DNA of 64,000 nucleotides from Sphingobium sp. EM0848 (GCF_013375555.1 NZ_JABXWB010000001.1:1-64000); one strand, 5' to 3'; positions 1-12,933 are shown, numbered from the stretch's first letter. Program-made: numbers and translations. Notes: generated from the letters alone by a model not told the origin.

Positions 1-1410
1 ATGAAGGATATTACGGCAGTGATTGGTGGTTTAAGCGGTCTGGATACGCAGCAGAATGCGCGCCTGGAGACTGCCTGGGCAACCATTCGCGCCGGCCTGC
101 GCCGGGACATCGGCGCGCGGATGTTCGACCAGTGGCTGAAGGCCGCGCAGCTGGGCGATTATTGCCCCGAATCGCAGACCCTCGACCTGCTGTTCGCATC
201 CGATTTCACCGCCAATTTCGTATCGGGGCAGTTCGGGGACCGGCTGCGTATGGCCTGGCGTTGCGCCGGGGCGGGCGTGCGGGAGGTTCGCCTCCGACGC
301 GCGCCCAATGCTGTCGGCCCGCGCATCCTGGAACTGTCGGCTACCCCCGCCGTTCCGGTGGAAGAGGCTGGCGTCGCGCAGCAACCGGCGTCGAACTTCC
401 AGCCGCGCCACAGTTTCGATGAGTTCGTGACGGGCGAAACCAATCATCTCGCCTTTTCGGCGGCGCAGGCCATGGCGGGCGAAGCCCAGCCCCGCTTCAG
501 CCCGCTCTTCATCCATGGCGGCACCGGGCAGGGCAAGACGCATCTGCTGCATGCCATCGCCCGGACCTTTTCCGATCATTCACCATCGGCGCCGGTGCTC
601 TACATGTCCGCCGAACGCTTCATGATGGAATTCGTGAACGCCATGCGCGCGAACGAGACCATGATGTTCAAGGCGCGGTTGCGCGCGGCGCGGCTGCTGT
701 TGATCGACGACATTCAGTTCATCGCGGGCAAGGGGTCCACGCAGGAAGAGTTTTTGCACACCATCAACGACCTGATCGATTCGGGCGCCCGTATCGTCGT
801 TACCGCCGATCGCGCGCCCCAGATGCTGGACGCCATCGATGCGCGCATTCTCTCGCGTCTGGCGGGCGGGCTGGTCGCGGACATCCGCCCGGCGGGCCTC
901 GACCTGCGCCTCGCGATTCTGGAAGCCAAGCGCGCCATTGCCGGTGATCCGCCGGTGCCGGATGCAGTGGTGGATTTCCTCGCCCGCTCGATCCGCTCGA
1001 ACGTGCGTGAACTGGAGGGCGCCTTCAACAAGCTGATCGCCTATGGCCAGTTGACCGGCCGGTCGATCGATCTGGAATTTGCCCAGACCATGCTTGCCGA
1101 CGCCGTGCGCGCCAATGCCCGCCGGATCACCGTCGACGAGATTCAGAAGGCCTGCGCCGCGCATTATAAGATCGACGCGGCGGAGATGCGGTCGAAGCGT
1201 CGCGCCCGCGCGGTGGCGCGTCCGCGTCAGGTGGCGATGTATCTGGCCAAGAAGATGACGCCGCGTTCTTTGCCCGAAATCGGTCGCATCTTCGGCGGGC
1301 GGGATCACAGCACCGTCATTCATGCGGTCCGCACGATCGAGGATCTGCGGCAGAACAACCCGGATATCGACGCCGATATCCGTGCGCTTCAGCGTTTGCT
1401 CGAAGGCTGA
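1..1410 (+). CDS. dnaA: Chromosomal replication initiator protein DnaA
   Basis: DnaA binds DnaA boxes and opens the chromosomal origin in an ATP-dependent way. The 469-residue protein has the usual layout: N-terminal helicase-interaction domain (about 20-90), variable linker, AAA+ domain with Walker A GGTGQGKT (173-180) and Walker B LLIDD (233-237), and a C-terminal DNA-binding domain with the signature GGRDHST (432-438). The arginine-finger region reads ARILSRLAGGL where many DnaA proteins have an SRFxWGL form, so it is slightly divergent while keeping the arginines. The ATG is base 1 of the window, so promoter and ribosome binding site are not visible. I see no DnaA-box cluster in the short gap downstream. 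Confidence 0.98.
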   Translation: MKDITAVIGGLSGLDTQQNARLETAWATIRAGLRRDIGARMFDQWLKAAQLGDYCPESQTLDLLFASDFTANFVSGQFGDRLRMAWRCAGAGVREVRLRRAPNAVGPRILELSATPAVPVEEAGVAQQPASNFQPRHSFDEFVTGETNHLAFSAAQAMAGEAQPRFSPLFIHGGTGQGKTHLLHAIARTFSDHSPSAPVLYMSAERFMMEFVNAMRANETMMFKARLRAARLLLIDDIQFIAGKGSTQEEFLHTINDLIDSGARIVVTADRAPQMLDAIDARILSRLAGGLVADIRPAGLDLRLAILEAKRAIAGDPPVPDAVVDFLARSIRSNVRELEGAFNKLIAYGQLTGRSIDLEFAQTMLADAVRANARRITVDEIQKACAAHYKIDAAEMRSKRRARAVARPRQVAMYLAKKMTPRSLPEIGRIFGGRDHSTVIHAVRTIEDLRQNNPDIDADIRALQRLLEG

Positions 1411-1442
1411 CAGAAGGGCGGCTTTGGATTAGGCTTTGCGCC

Positions 1443-2048
1443 ATGATCCGACAGTTCGCCCTTCTTCTTGCCGCCTTTCTCTTCTTCTCTCCAGCCGTCG
1501 CGCAGGTCCCGGCCGCACCGCCGCCTGCCGATGTCCGGGTGGCGCTCGATACGGGCGCCGGGCGAATCGTCATTGCGGTGCATGTCGCCAAGGCGCCCGT
1601 CACCGCCGCCAATTTCCTGCGTTATGTCGATCAGAAGCGGCTGGACGGCACTCTGTTTTATCGCGGTGTCGGCACGGCGGACTATGGCTTCGTGCAAGGC
1701 GGGGCGCAGAATGATCCCAAGCGTATCCTGCCGCCCATCGCCCATGAACCGACCACCCAGACCGGCCTCACCCATGACGACGGCGCCCTGTCGATGGCTC
1801 GCTACGCACCGGGCAGCGCGACCGGCGATTTCTTCATTGTGCTGGGCAAGATGCCGGGGATGGACGCCCATCCCGAAGCGCAGGGCGACAATCAGGGCTT
1901 TGCCGTCTTCGCCCATGTGGTCGAGGGTATGGAGGTGGTGAAGGCGATCCTCGCCTTGCCCAAATCACCGACCATGGGGGAGGGCGTGATGAAGGGCCAG
2001 ATGCTGGAACAGCCGGTGAAGATCCTGACCGCGCGCCGCATTCCCTGA
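1443..2048 (+). CDS. Peptidyl-prolyl cis-trans isomerase, cyclophilin type, exported
   Basis: Predicted periplasmic cyclophilin that catalyses proline isomerisation in exported proteins. Residues 1-20 form a clear signal peptide ending in AVAQ. The cyclophilin fold shows the catalytic-arginine region (FYRGV), FVQGG, GDFFIVLG and a GFAVFAHVVEGM segment matching the family GFAVFGxVxEGM. At 201 residues it has the usual length of bacterial periplasmic members. It follows dnaA after 32 bases and is convergent with the receptor gene to its right. The family is clear; the cellular client is unknown. Confidence 0.92.
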   Translation: MIRQFALLLAAFLFFSPAVAQVPAAPPPADVRVALDTGAGRIVIAVHVAKAPVTAANFLRYVDQKRLDGTLFYRGVGTADYGFVQGGAQNDPKRILPPIAHEPTTQTGLTHDDGALSMARYAPGSATGDFFIVLGKMPGMDAHPEAQGDNQGFAVFAHVVEGMEVVKAILALPKSPTMGEGVMKGQMLEQPVKILTARRIP

Positions 2049-2120
2049 CGGAAGGTCCGCTCCTCGCCGTCACGGTCGACCCCGACCCCGCGCATCGCGC
2101 GGCTGGCCGGGGCGTCATCC

Positions 2121-4832
2121 TCAGAAAAACAGCTTGCGGAAGCTGATCGTCACCGCCCGCCCCAGCGGGTCGAGATAGCCCGGCTGATACCGAACCGGCG
2201 TGATCCCGCTCGCATCGGTCACGTCGCGGCGCTGGTTGAACAGATTGTCGATCCCGATCGACACCCGCGCTCCACGCAGGAAGGGATGCTGCTTCACCAG
2301 TGCCGGCATCTGCCCCAGATTGGCGAAGAGCCGCAGATCCACCGTCGCAAGGCTGCCGAAGTTCAGCCGCGACGATCCGCTCGACGTTCCGCTGAGGGCG
2401 CCGTCGACATGGGTGCCGCTCTCCCAGTCGACGCTCAGCCGCGCGCCCAGACCATTATTGGTGTAGCCCATGCGTGCATTGATCTCATGCCGTGGCTGTC
2501 CGCCTGACGATCCGGTGGCCCCGCCATTCAGCAGGTCCAGCTCCGGCACGCCGGGCGCGATCAGGATGCTCTCCGTAAAATGCCAGGTGTGATAGAGGCT
2601 GAAGCTCAGCCGCCCGCCACCGCCACCGCCGCGTCCACCGCCAAAGCCGCCGGGGCCGCCGAAGCCGCCTCCGCCCGGCCCGCGGCCGCCGCCACCGTTG
2701 AAACCGCCACCGGGGCCGCCGCCACCGCCCGGACCCTGTTCGCCTTCGCCACGCGGCCGGTCGCCGCTCTCCTGACCCTGTGGCGGCTGACCGCCGCCCT
2801 GGCCCGCGCCGGGCCCGCGATTGCCGAACATGCCGCGCAGGTCCTGCAATTCCTTGGGTCGCTCCTCAGGCCTGGCGCCTGCCGCCCGCCATGCTTCGAT
2901 CACCTTCTGGATATGCGATTTCAGCGGAATCGAAAGATCGAAGCCCCAGCGCAACTGCTCGCTTTGCGACCGCAGATAATTGATCGGCCGCGTGTCGATC
3001 TGCACCAGATTGCCGTCCTCATCGCGCAGGAAACGTTGCGAGAAGGCCGCCTCGATGGCCGGTGTCGGTGTCGGAAAGGCGGCGATCGGATTGCTCGTCC
3101 GGCTGTTGGTATAGGTGGCCGTCAGCGTGAGATTGGGCTTTTCGAACGGCTTGACCGTCGCGCTCAGACGGAACTGGTCGCGCACGCTTTCCTTGAGGGC
3201 TGCATTGCCGCCGCTAAGTTGGTTCACGAACACCGTTTGCCCGGTCGCATAGTCGAACACGGAAACGTTCGGCGTCGAAATCAGCGGATCGGTGATCTGC
3301 TGCCCCGTGGGTGCGGCGCGATCCTGATTGGCCGACACCAGCAACTGCACCGCAGGCACCGGTCGCCAGCGCATGCCATAGCCCAGCGTCGAAAGCGTGC
3401 CGAAATCGGAATAATGCTGCGCGGCCGCGTTCACATTGACGCCGATGTCGCCCACCACGCCCAGAACGCCCTTCGATCGGCTGGTGATCGGCACGTCCAG
3501 GCTGACCTGCCCGCTTCCGATCTGCCGGTCATAGCTGGAATTGCTTTCGACGCCTGACCGGATCGACCAGCTGTCGAACCCATTGGCCGATCCGCCCACC
3601 CGCACCGATGTCGTCACCGCGCCCGCAGGCAGGTCGAACAGCGGCCCTGACAACAGCAGGTCGCCCTGTATCGCCTGCGACTGCGCCCGCGCCCGGTCGA
3701 TCATATGGGTGGAAAACAGGCCCGGCGCGAAGCTGCCGAAGGGGTCGGCCCCGGCATTGACCGCGCCCTGGATCAGGTTCGGATCGACGCCGCGATCGGT
3801 GGCGGTGCGGGTGTTGGAACAATCGCCATTGCCGGTGAAGGACCATTGCCAGCCCCGGCCCAGCATCCCGTTCAGCGTCACGCCGAAATGGCCGGTCGTG
3901 CCCTTGATCTGCTGCCCCAGCTCGCCCGCCTGGCGCAGATAGCGATAGAAGCTCGTCTCATCGGTGAAGGGTGAGAAGGGGTTGCCGGCCAGCAGCGTCA
4001 GTTGCGCCGCCTGAAACCCTTGCAGACTGTCGCTGTCCGACAGTTCCACCCGCCCGTTGACGGTCAACGACACCTTGCCCAGCGCGCGGGCCAGCGTCGC
4101 GTTGACGGCGACATTCTCCGTCGCGGGGCTGAGCGTGCGATGATTGGCGAGCTCCGGCCCGGTCATGTTGTTCTCGCCAACCAGGAACGCGGCCAGTCCC
4201 GATGTCTGGTTGGCCCTCTCTCCCTGCACGGTCGGAATGACGCCGCGCTCGCTTTCCAGCAGTGAGGCGGCGGTCTTGTACTGCATGTCCAGGGTGAAGC
4301 GATTGTCGCCCCGGATGCGCAGCACGCCGCCCTCAGCCGAACCATTTTCCCGCCCGCCCTCAGTGGTCGTACCGGCGCGCAGGTCCACGCTTTCGGCGCG
4401 GAATCGCTGGCGCAGCACGATATTCACCACCTTCTGCGTCGGCGCATAGCCATAGCTGAGGGCTGTCTCTTCCGGCAGGATGTCGACCCGCGCCACCGCT
4501 TCGGAGGGGATGTCCTGAATCTCCGAGAAGCTGGAAATCCGCTTGCCGTTCAGCAGGACGACGGGCGTGCCGTTGGTCTGCGGCGACAATTCGGTGATCA
4601 TCTCCGATATGGAGGTGACGCCCAGCGCGCGGACATCGGCGGGAGAAAGCTGTTGCTCCGGCTTGATATTGCCGACCACTGCGCCGCGCTCGGGCTGGCC
4701 GGTGACGACGATCTCGTCGCTATCGTCCAGCTGGCTGGCGGGGCCCTTGGGCGGCTGGGTCTGCGCCATCAGCGCGCCCGGCGCAGCACTGAACATCAGT
4801 GAAAACAGAAGACAGGCGAAGGAACGGCGCAC
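2121..4832 (-). CDS. TonB-dependent receptor with Gly-rich insert
   Basis: Outer-membrane TonB-dependent receptor of 903 residues. It has a signal peptide (about 1-23, ending ALMAQ), a TonB-box-like stretch DEIVVTG near residue 40, a plug domain (to about 150) and a large beta-barrel ending in a terminal aromatic residue (KLFF), as expected for BAM recognition. Between about residues 667 and 740 the barrel is interrupted by a low-complexity Gly/Pro/Gln-rich segment, probably a surface loop. The substrate cannot be read from sequence. The gene is monocistronic as far as visible, with paired 12-mers upstream. Confidence 0.88.
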   Translation of the reverse strand: MRRSFACLLFSLMFSAAPGALMAQTQPPKGPASQLDDSDEIVVTGQPERGAVVGNIKPEQQLSPADVRALGVTSISEMITELSPQTNGTPVVLLNGKRISSFSEIQDIPSEAVARVDILPEETALSYGYAPTQKVVNIVLRQRFRAESVDLRAGTTTEGGRENGSAEGGVLRIRGDNRFTLDMQYKTAASLLESERGVIPTVQGERANQTSGLAAFLVGENNMTGPELANHRTLSPATENVAVNATLARALGKVSLTVNGRVELSDSDSLQGFQAAQLTLLAGNPFSPFTDETSFYRYLRQAGELGQQIKGTTGHFGVTLNGMLGRGWQWSFTGNGDCSNTRTATDRGVDPNLIQGAVNAGADPFGSFAPGLFSTHMIDRARAQSQAIQGDLLLSGPLFDLPAGAVTTSVRVGGSANGFDSWSIRSGVESNSSYDRQIGSGQVSLDVPITSRSKGVLGVVGDIGVNVNAAAQHYSDFGTLSTLGYGMRWRPVPAVQLLVSANQDRAAPTGQQITDPLISTPNVSVFDYATGQTVFVNQLSGGNAALKESVRDQFRLSATVKPFEKPNLTLTATYTNSRTSNPIAAFPTPTPAIEAAFSQRFLRDEDGNLVQIDTRPINYLRSQSEQLRWGFDLSIPLKSHIQKVIEAWRAAGARPEERPKELQDLRGMFGNRGPGAGQGGGQPPQGQESGDRPRGEGEQGPGGGGGPGGGFNGGGGRGPGGGGFGGPGGFGGGRGGGGGGRLSFSLYHTWHFTESILIAPGVPELDLLNGGATGSSGGQPRHEINARMGYTNNGLGARLSVDWESGTHVDGALSGTSSGSSRLNFGSLATVDLRLFANLGQMPALVKQHPFLRGARVSIGIDNLFNQRRDVTDASGITPVRYQPGYLDPLGRAVTISFRKLFF

Positions 4833-4882
4833 TTTTTACCCCTTGAGACTGAAGACCCTGAAGCCTCCCCTCTAGGGGGGAG

Positions 4883-4927
4883 TTGTCGCAAAATTCTGGC
4901 AACGCCCTTAATGATTTGTCGCAAAAT
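4883..4927. promoter_or_regulatory. Paired 12-mers upstream of the TonB-dependent receptor
   Basis: The 12-mer TTGTCGCAAAAT occurs at 4883-4894 and again at 4916-4927, with starts 33 bases apart (about three helical turns). The pair lies 51-95 bases upstream of the receptor start codon at 4832. Two direct copies on the same DNA face suggest a regulator site, but the regulator is not identified. Confidence 0.4.
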
Positions 4928-5076
4928 GTAATCGGGCAAATCGGACAATATCGTGAAAGATGATGCCCGCAGCGATGGGCGCGGTCCGGCGCGCAGCACC
5001 GCACAGCTCCAGATTCGTCAGAGGGGCGCTACAATATCCCCCCGTCATCCTGCCGCTTGGGCTCAACGACCCTTTG

Positions 5077-6907
<1,831 letters not shown>

Positions 6908-6926
6908 CCAACAGGAAAGATAATGC

Positions 6927-7250
6927 ATGCGGAAAATGATCGTTCTGGCTGCGGTTTTCAGCCTGATGTCCTGCGGCGAAAGCAGTGACCAGACTCCCGT
7001 CAGGCCGCAAGCCGCGCCCGAAACCGGAGCGGCTGCCGAGGTCGCCAAGCTTGATGAAAGGCTCCGCAACGGCGTTCTGGAAAAGGCGATCAAGGCGTCG
7101 GGCGCGCTATGCCCCAGCGTCACCAAATCCGAACGCGCCGAGGTGCGGACCGGGGTCAAGGGGTGGAAGGCTGAGTGCGACAACGGCACCGCCCATCTGA
7201 TCGAGATACACGCCGATGGCACGGCGAACGTCACCAGCCGGACCTATTGA
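6927..7250 (+). CDS. Small predicted lipoprotein
   Basis: 107-residue protein with a lipoprotein signal (MRKMIVLAAVFSLMSC, Cys16), so it is predicted to be membrane-anchored in the periplasm. The mature part has a low-complexity Pro/Ala linker and then a small domain with two cysteines (LCPS and AECDN) that could form a disulfide. AGGAAAG precedes the start. It lies 19 bases after the aminopeptidase and may be co-transcribed. I do not recognise the family. Confidence 0.7.
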   Translation: MRKMIVLAAVFSLMSCGESSDQTPVRPQAAPETGAAAEVAKLDERLRNGVLEKAIKASGALCPSVTKSERAEVRTGVKGWKAECDNGTAHLIEIHADGTANVTSRTY

Positions 7251-7340
7251 TTGGGAGTTAATGCAGGCCGAGGCGGCAGGATGGCAGCTGACGACCAAAA
7301 TTGACATCCGGCTCGGAGTAGAGGTTGCCTACTTGCGGAC

Positions 7341-7706
7341 ATGCCGCAGACAAAGCATTATGCAGCAATGGCAGAATTTGAAAGCTTGAACGGCGAAGAT
7401 GATTGGGATCAGGTCTTCGCGGATGACCTGATCGGTTGCACGTTGTTAGTGGGCCTAACGTTTGTTGATCATGCTGATGATGTCATTCGCCGCCAGCAGA
7501 TATTTGGGGTTGTGGAAACTGTAGATAAAGGCGCTGGGATCACGCTCCGTCAACAAACCGATGGAGAGCTCTTCACGATTGCTCCGGTGCTTGAGGCCAT
7601 TCAGCCGGGCGAACCTGGCATCTATCAACTTTCGGATACAGATGAAAAAGTAGAAGACCCTGATTTCACGGCTTTGATTACGGTCCGTGCCCCGCATCGG
7701 TGCTAG
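7341..7706 (+). CDS. Small protein of unknown function in AT-rich islet
   Basis: 121-residue acidic, probably cytoplasmic protein without signal peptide or membrane segment. The core pattern (DLIGCTLLVGLTF, then FGVVETVD, ITLRQQTDGELFTI, PGEPGIYQLS) looks like a small all-beta domain that I have the impression recurs as a stand-alone protein, but I cannot name it. Base and codon use are clearly more AT-rich than in flanking genes, which suggests recent acquisition. The ATG at 7341 has a weak ribosome site; Met10 (7368) is an alternative start. Confidence 0.6.
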   Translation: MPQTKHYAAMAEFESLNGEDDWDQVFADDLIGCTLLVGLTFVDHADDVIRRQQIFGVVETVDKGAGITLRQQTDGELFTIAPVLEAIQPGEPGIYQLSDTDEKVEDPDFTALITVRAPHRC

Positions 7707-7838
7707 CGTTTGTTTTCCATTCGTGGTCACGGACATCGATATGCCGTCGGTCTGGTCGCGACCAGAACAGGTCATTCAGCGGTAATTTTCCAACGCTGGA
7801 AAGCTGCCGCTTCCTTGCCGTTTCTAAAGGATCGCATC

Positions 7839-8180
7839 TCATTTGCCGTCGTGAGGAAACACTGCGGTAACCTTTTTATCCGTTAGCTTGAATGAAACCC
7901 GAAGCGGCGTTGTCACTTGATTGCAAGTCCAAGATGCGGTCAATTCCTGCACGTTCGAAGCAAGCGGCTCGGCATCGAGCGCTTGTCGCGTAGGCTTAAC
8001 TTCAACGAGATGGCAATCTCTAGCAGTCGGGAACCACTGATACACACCGCCTTCATTTCGAATGTAAGCTTCGACCTGCTCGGCACCTTCGCCTTCTATG
8101 ACTAGGGCAGGCGGTTTCGTTTTCGACCCGCAAGCTGCGGCACCAAAAGCAAGCATAATACATAAGCTAGAAGTTTTCAT
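7839..8180 (-). CDS. Predicted lipoprotein of unknown function
   Basis: 113-residue protein with a lipoprotein signal (MKTSSLCIMLAFGAAAC, Cys17) and a mature domain with two further cysteines (ARDCHLV and SWTCNQ) that could form one disulfide. A GTG directly before the ATG gives one extra residue; I prefer the ATG at 8180. It lies in the AT-richer islet, on the strand opposite to the preceding gene. An 11-base inverted repeat (7799-7809 and 8249-8259) brackets it. Function unknown. Confidence 0.6.
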   Translation of the reverse strand: MKTSSLCIMLAFGAAACGSKTKPPALVIEGEGAEQVEAYIRNEGGVYQWFPTARDCHLVEVKPTRQALDAEPLASNVQELTASWTCNQVTTPLRVSFKLTDKKVTAVFPHDGK

Positions 8181-8306
8181 CACAGGCCATAATCCTTGGG
8201 TATGATGCTCATCTCGCTCGCGAAATCTTCCAATTGAATGGTAACCTACGGCAGCTTTCTACTATATCAAACTGGAAACGGCCGTTCGGCTTCCCACCCG
8301 TCAGCG

Positions 8307-8573
8307 TCATGGATGACGCGACTGCAAGTGCTCCAAGAGTTGTTCAAGCATCAGCGTCCCGGCCTCGTTCTGGGCGATCAAGCACGGCTCATCCCATTCC
8401 TGTTCGAACAGGAAAGTTTCGCCCCCAAATGTCAGGCGAGCATATGTGGGTTGAACGTCGCTTAGCACCGGACCGAAAAGGGCCGAGATTGCCTCGCGAA
8501 CATTGGCAAGATCGGCAGGTGCGAACTCCAGGGACGCGTTGCCTTTGGGAAGAGGAAGCAGACTGATAGCCAT
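8307..8573 (-). CDS. Small protein of unknown function
   Basis: 88-residue protein, no signal peptide. It has an N-terminal strand (ISLLPLP), an amphipathic helix (ADLANVREAISALFG), a beta segment (ARLTFGGETFLFEQEWD) and a C-terminal helix (LMLEQLLEHLQ), which reads as a compact alpha/beta domain. AT-richer than the neighbouring uvrB. The ribosome site is weak. It is the last of three orphan genes in the islet, and I do not recognise the family. Confidence 0.55.
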   Translation of the reverse strand: MAISLLPLPKGNASLEFAPADLANVREAISALFGPVLSDVQPTYARLTFGGETFLFEQEWDEPCLIAQNEAGTLMLEQLLEHLQSRHP

Positions 8574-8658
8574 GACTCAGTATGCATAATTCGGGTCTGC
8601 TTTACAGCTTCGACAGCCGAAGACCTGTCATTCCGCTCTCCACCCTTCGCAGCCATCT

Positions 8659-10842
<2,184 letters not shown>

Positions 10843-10894
10843 CGCCCCTTGATATGGTCCCGCCCCAAGCGGGGTGCAACAGGGAGGATTTTCA

Positions 10895-11440
10895 ATGCGC
10901 AAAACTATACTGGGCCTGGTGGGCGCAACGGCTCTGCTGGCCGCCTGCGGCGAGAAACCTGGCGGTTCCGGCCAGCCCCAGACCCGTGAAGAGGTCAAGC
11001 AGCAGGTCCAGAAGGTTCAGCTCAAGCCCGGCCAGTGGGAGGGCAGCTATGAGCTGGAAGACATCGACATGCCGAACATGCCCGGCGGCGCCGCCCAGAT
11101 GAAAGAGCAGATGAAGAAGATGATGAGCCGCACGTCCATCAAATATTGCGTCTCTCCCGAAGAAGCGGCGAACCCCAGCGGCAAGATGTTCTCCGGCCAG
11201 GAAAATAAGGACTGCACCTATAAGGGCTTCGACGCCAGCGGCGGCTCGGTCAAGGGCGAGATCAGTTGCAAGTCGTCGCAGGGCGGTACGATGAACGCCG
11301 TCATGACGGGCGAATATGCGCCGGAAAGCTATGCCATGCACATGGACATGAAGATGACCGGCGCACCCAACGGCATGAACATGAGCATGAAGGCCAAGAC
11401 GTCGGGCAAGTGGATCGGGTCGACCTGCACGCCAAAATGA
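10895..11440 (+). CDS. DUF3617-type lipoprotein, paralogue 1
   Basis: 181-residue lipoprotein: lipobox LLAAC with Cys18, then a Gln-rich helix ([11 protein letters not shown]) and a domain starting [16 protein letters not shown]. The pattern 'KPGxW' followed by a conserved cysteine pair ([16 protein letters not shown]) and a C-terminal GxWIGSTC is typical of DUF3617. The mature C-terminal half is rich in Met and Lys. The start at 10895 follows AGGGAGG with good spacing. Likely periplasmic; function unknown. It heads a run of plus-strand genes that contains two more members of this type. Confidence 0.85.
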   Translation: MRKTILGLVGATALLAACGEKPGGSGQPQTREEVKQQVQKVQLKPGQWEGSYELEDIDMPNMPGGAAQMKEQMKKMMSRTSIKYCVSPEEAANPSGKMFSGQENKDCTYKGFDASGGSVKGEISCKSSQGGTMNAVMTGEYAPESYAMHMDMKMTGAPNGMNMSMKAKTSGKWIGSTCTPK

Positions 11441-11450
11441 GCCTTGTTGG

Positions 11451-11729
11451 ATGAGCGATGACACGCCGGCATGCTGGCTCTGCCGCCGGCCGCTGGGCAA
11501 GCGCGTCGAATGGCATCATCCGCTGCCGAAGAGCCGGGGAGGGTGGGACACCGTGCCCGTCCACCCGATCTGCCATCGCGCCATCCACGCGCATCTGAGC
11601 AATGCCGACCTTGCCCGCGCCTATGGCGATGCAGACGCTTTGCGCGCTCATCCCGGCATCGCCCGCTTCCTCGGCTGGGTCGCGAACAAGCCCGCCGATT
11701 TCCACGCGCCCACCCACAGGAAGCGCTGA
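11451..11729 (+). CDS. Small HNH-type zinc protein
   Basis: 92-residue protein with a CxxC (Cys8, Cys11), a double His (EWHHPLPKSRGG) and a CH pair (HPICHRAIH), the layout of compact HNH nuclease domains in which the cysteines and the last CH hold zinc and the HH supplies the metal-dependent active site. No DNA-binding extension is present. It starts 10 bases after the preceding lipoprotein gene. Possibly a genuine nuclease; its placement between two DUF3617 genes is unexplained. Confidence 0.8.
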   Translation: MSDDTPACWLCRRPLGKRVEWHHPLPKSRGGWDTVPVHPICHRAIHAHLSNADLARAYGDADALRAHPGIARFLGWVANKPADFHAPTHRKR

Positions 11730-11802
11730 CCAGATTTCTCTTGCGCTTTACGTGACTTGGCGCGAGCTTTGCCCGGTTCCGATCAGAGAACAGGGAGAGG
11801 AT

Positions 11803-12303
11803 ATGCGAAAGATGGTGCTGGCGGCGCTGCCGCTTGGGCTGATGACTCTGACCGCCTGCGGCAACAAGGCGGAACCTGAACCCGAAACGGTCGAAGCGCC
11901 GGTGCTGATGAAGGCGGGCGAATGGACGCTGACCCGCAAGACCACCGGCTACAATACCCCCACAGTGACCCCGGCTGAATATCAGGCGGCGCTCAAGCAG
12001 ACGAGCGAGGACAAGAGCTGCATCGCCGTCGACGCGGGTGGCTTGCCCGATCCCAATGCGCTGGCCGGCGCGGAGGGCAAGGATTGCAGCTACAAGGACA
12101 AGCTGATCCACAAGGGACGGTTGATCGCCACGCTGGCCTGCAAGGCGGGCAAGGGCACGTCGGAGATCGCGCTGGAGGGCAATTTCACCGCCGACACGCT
12201 GACGCTGGGCAGCACCATGACCAGGACGGAGGGCGGCCAGCCTGTCCTGCGCACCACCCATGACCTCACCGGCAAGCGCACGGGGGAATGCGCCAAAGGC
12301 TAA
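11803..12303 (+). CDS. DUF3617-type lipoprotein, paralogue 2
   Basis: 166-residue lipoprotein, lipobox LTAC (Cys19). I chose the ATG at 11803 because AGGGAGAGG precedes it and the signal peptide begins there. The mature protein has an acidic Glu/Pro linker, then MKAGEWTLTRKTTGY, a cysteine pair (KSCIAVD and KDCSYKD) and an ending with GKRTGEC, parallel to paralogue 1. Probably periplasmic; function unknown. Separated from the HNH gene by 73 bases. Confidence 0.85.
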   Translation: MRKMVLAALPLGLMTLTACGNKAEPEPETVEAPVLMKAGEWTLTRKTTGYNTPTVTPAEYQAALKQTSEDKSCIAVDAGGLPDPNALAGAEGKDCSYKDKLIHKGRLIATLACKAGKGTSEIALEGNFTADTLTLGSTMTRTEGGQPVLRTTHDLTGKRTGECAKG

Positions 12304-12399
12304 CCGACCGGCTCGCAAGGGGAAATCGAACCTGCGCCGGGCTGCGATTCATGCGATGCTCATGGGCGACATCATCTCCTTGAGACGGGGAGTCGTTCC

Positions 12400-12873
12400 A
12401 TGCTCTTTCATCTGTCGATCGCGGCCCGGGACCCGCGCCATGTTGCGCAGGTCATTGCGCAATTCTGGCGCGGGGAGGCCCATCCCTTCCCGCCCGTCAC
12501 CCCCGACAGCTGGATCGCGCTGGCGGGCGACGATCGCGGCACGGCGATAGAGGTCTATCCGCTCGGCACTGTCCTGCGCGAGGCGGAGGGCGACGCCGAC
12601 AGCTTGGGAGAGCCGACCCCGCAGACCGGCTATACCGCCACCCATGCCGCCATCGCCACGGTACTGAGCCAGGAGGAGGCGCTTGCCATCGCCGCCCGCG
12701 AAGGTTGGCCCGCCAAATATCGCAAGCGCGGCGGAGCGTTCGGCGTCATCGAATTGTGGATAGAGGGCCATCAGATGGTGGAACTGCTGACGCAGGAGAT
12801 GCAGGCGGAATATCTCGCGCTCATGGCGGGTGAGGGCTATCGTGCGATGCTGGCTGCCGGTGCGCCAGCCTGA
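12400..12873 (+). CDS. Uncharacterised 157-residue protein
   Basis: Cytoplasmic protein without signal peptide. The N-terminus (FHLSIAARDPRHVAQVI) and the strand-helix rhythm recall one half of a VOC/glyoxalase-like fold, but the metal ligands of that family are not evident, so this is only a guess. ACGGGGAG lies before the ATG. It sits between two DUF3617-type genes in the same orientation. No firm family assignment. Confidence 0.6.
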   Translation: MLFHLSIAARDPRHVAQVIAQFWRGEAHPFPPVTPDSWIALAGDDRGTAIEVYPLGTVLREAEGDADSLGEPTPQTGYTATHAAIATVLSQEEALAIAAREGWPAKYRKRGGAFGVIELWIEGHQMVELLTQEMQAEYLALMAGEGYRAMLAAGAPA

Positions 12874-12933
12874 CCCGTGAAGCTGTTGAAAAACAAATTC
12901 GCCTATCCCGCTATGGCAAGGGGGAGGGCGGAT

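Noticed and set aside
1411..1442. Origin of replication next to dnaA
   Set aside because: No DnaA boxes or AT-rich unwinding region are visible here; the origin may lie elsewhere or upstream of base 1.
7799..8259. 11-base inverted repeat as ends of an insertion sequence
   Set aside because: No transposase or target duplication; the enclosed gene codes a lipoprotein.
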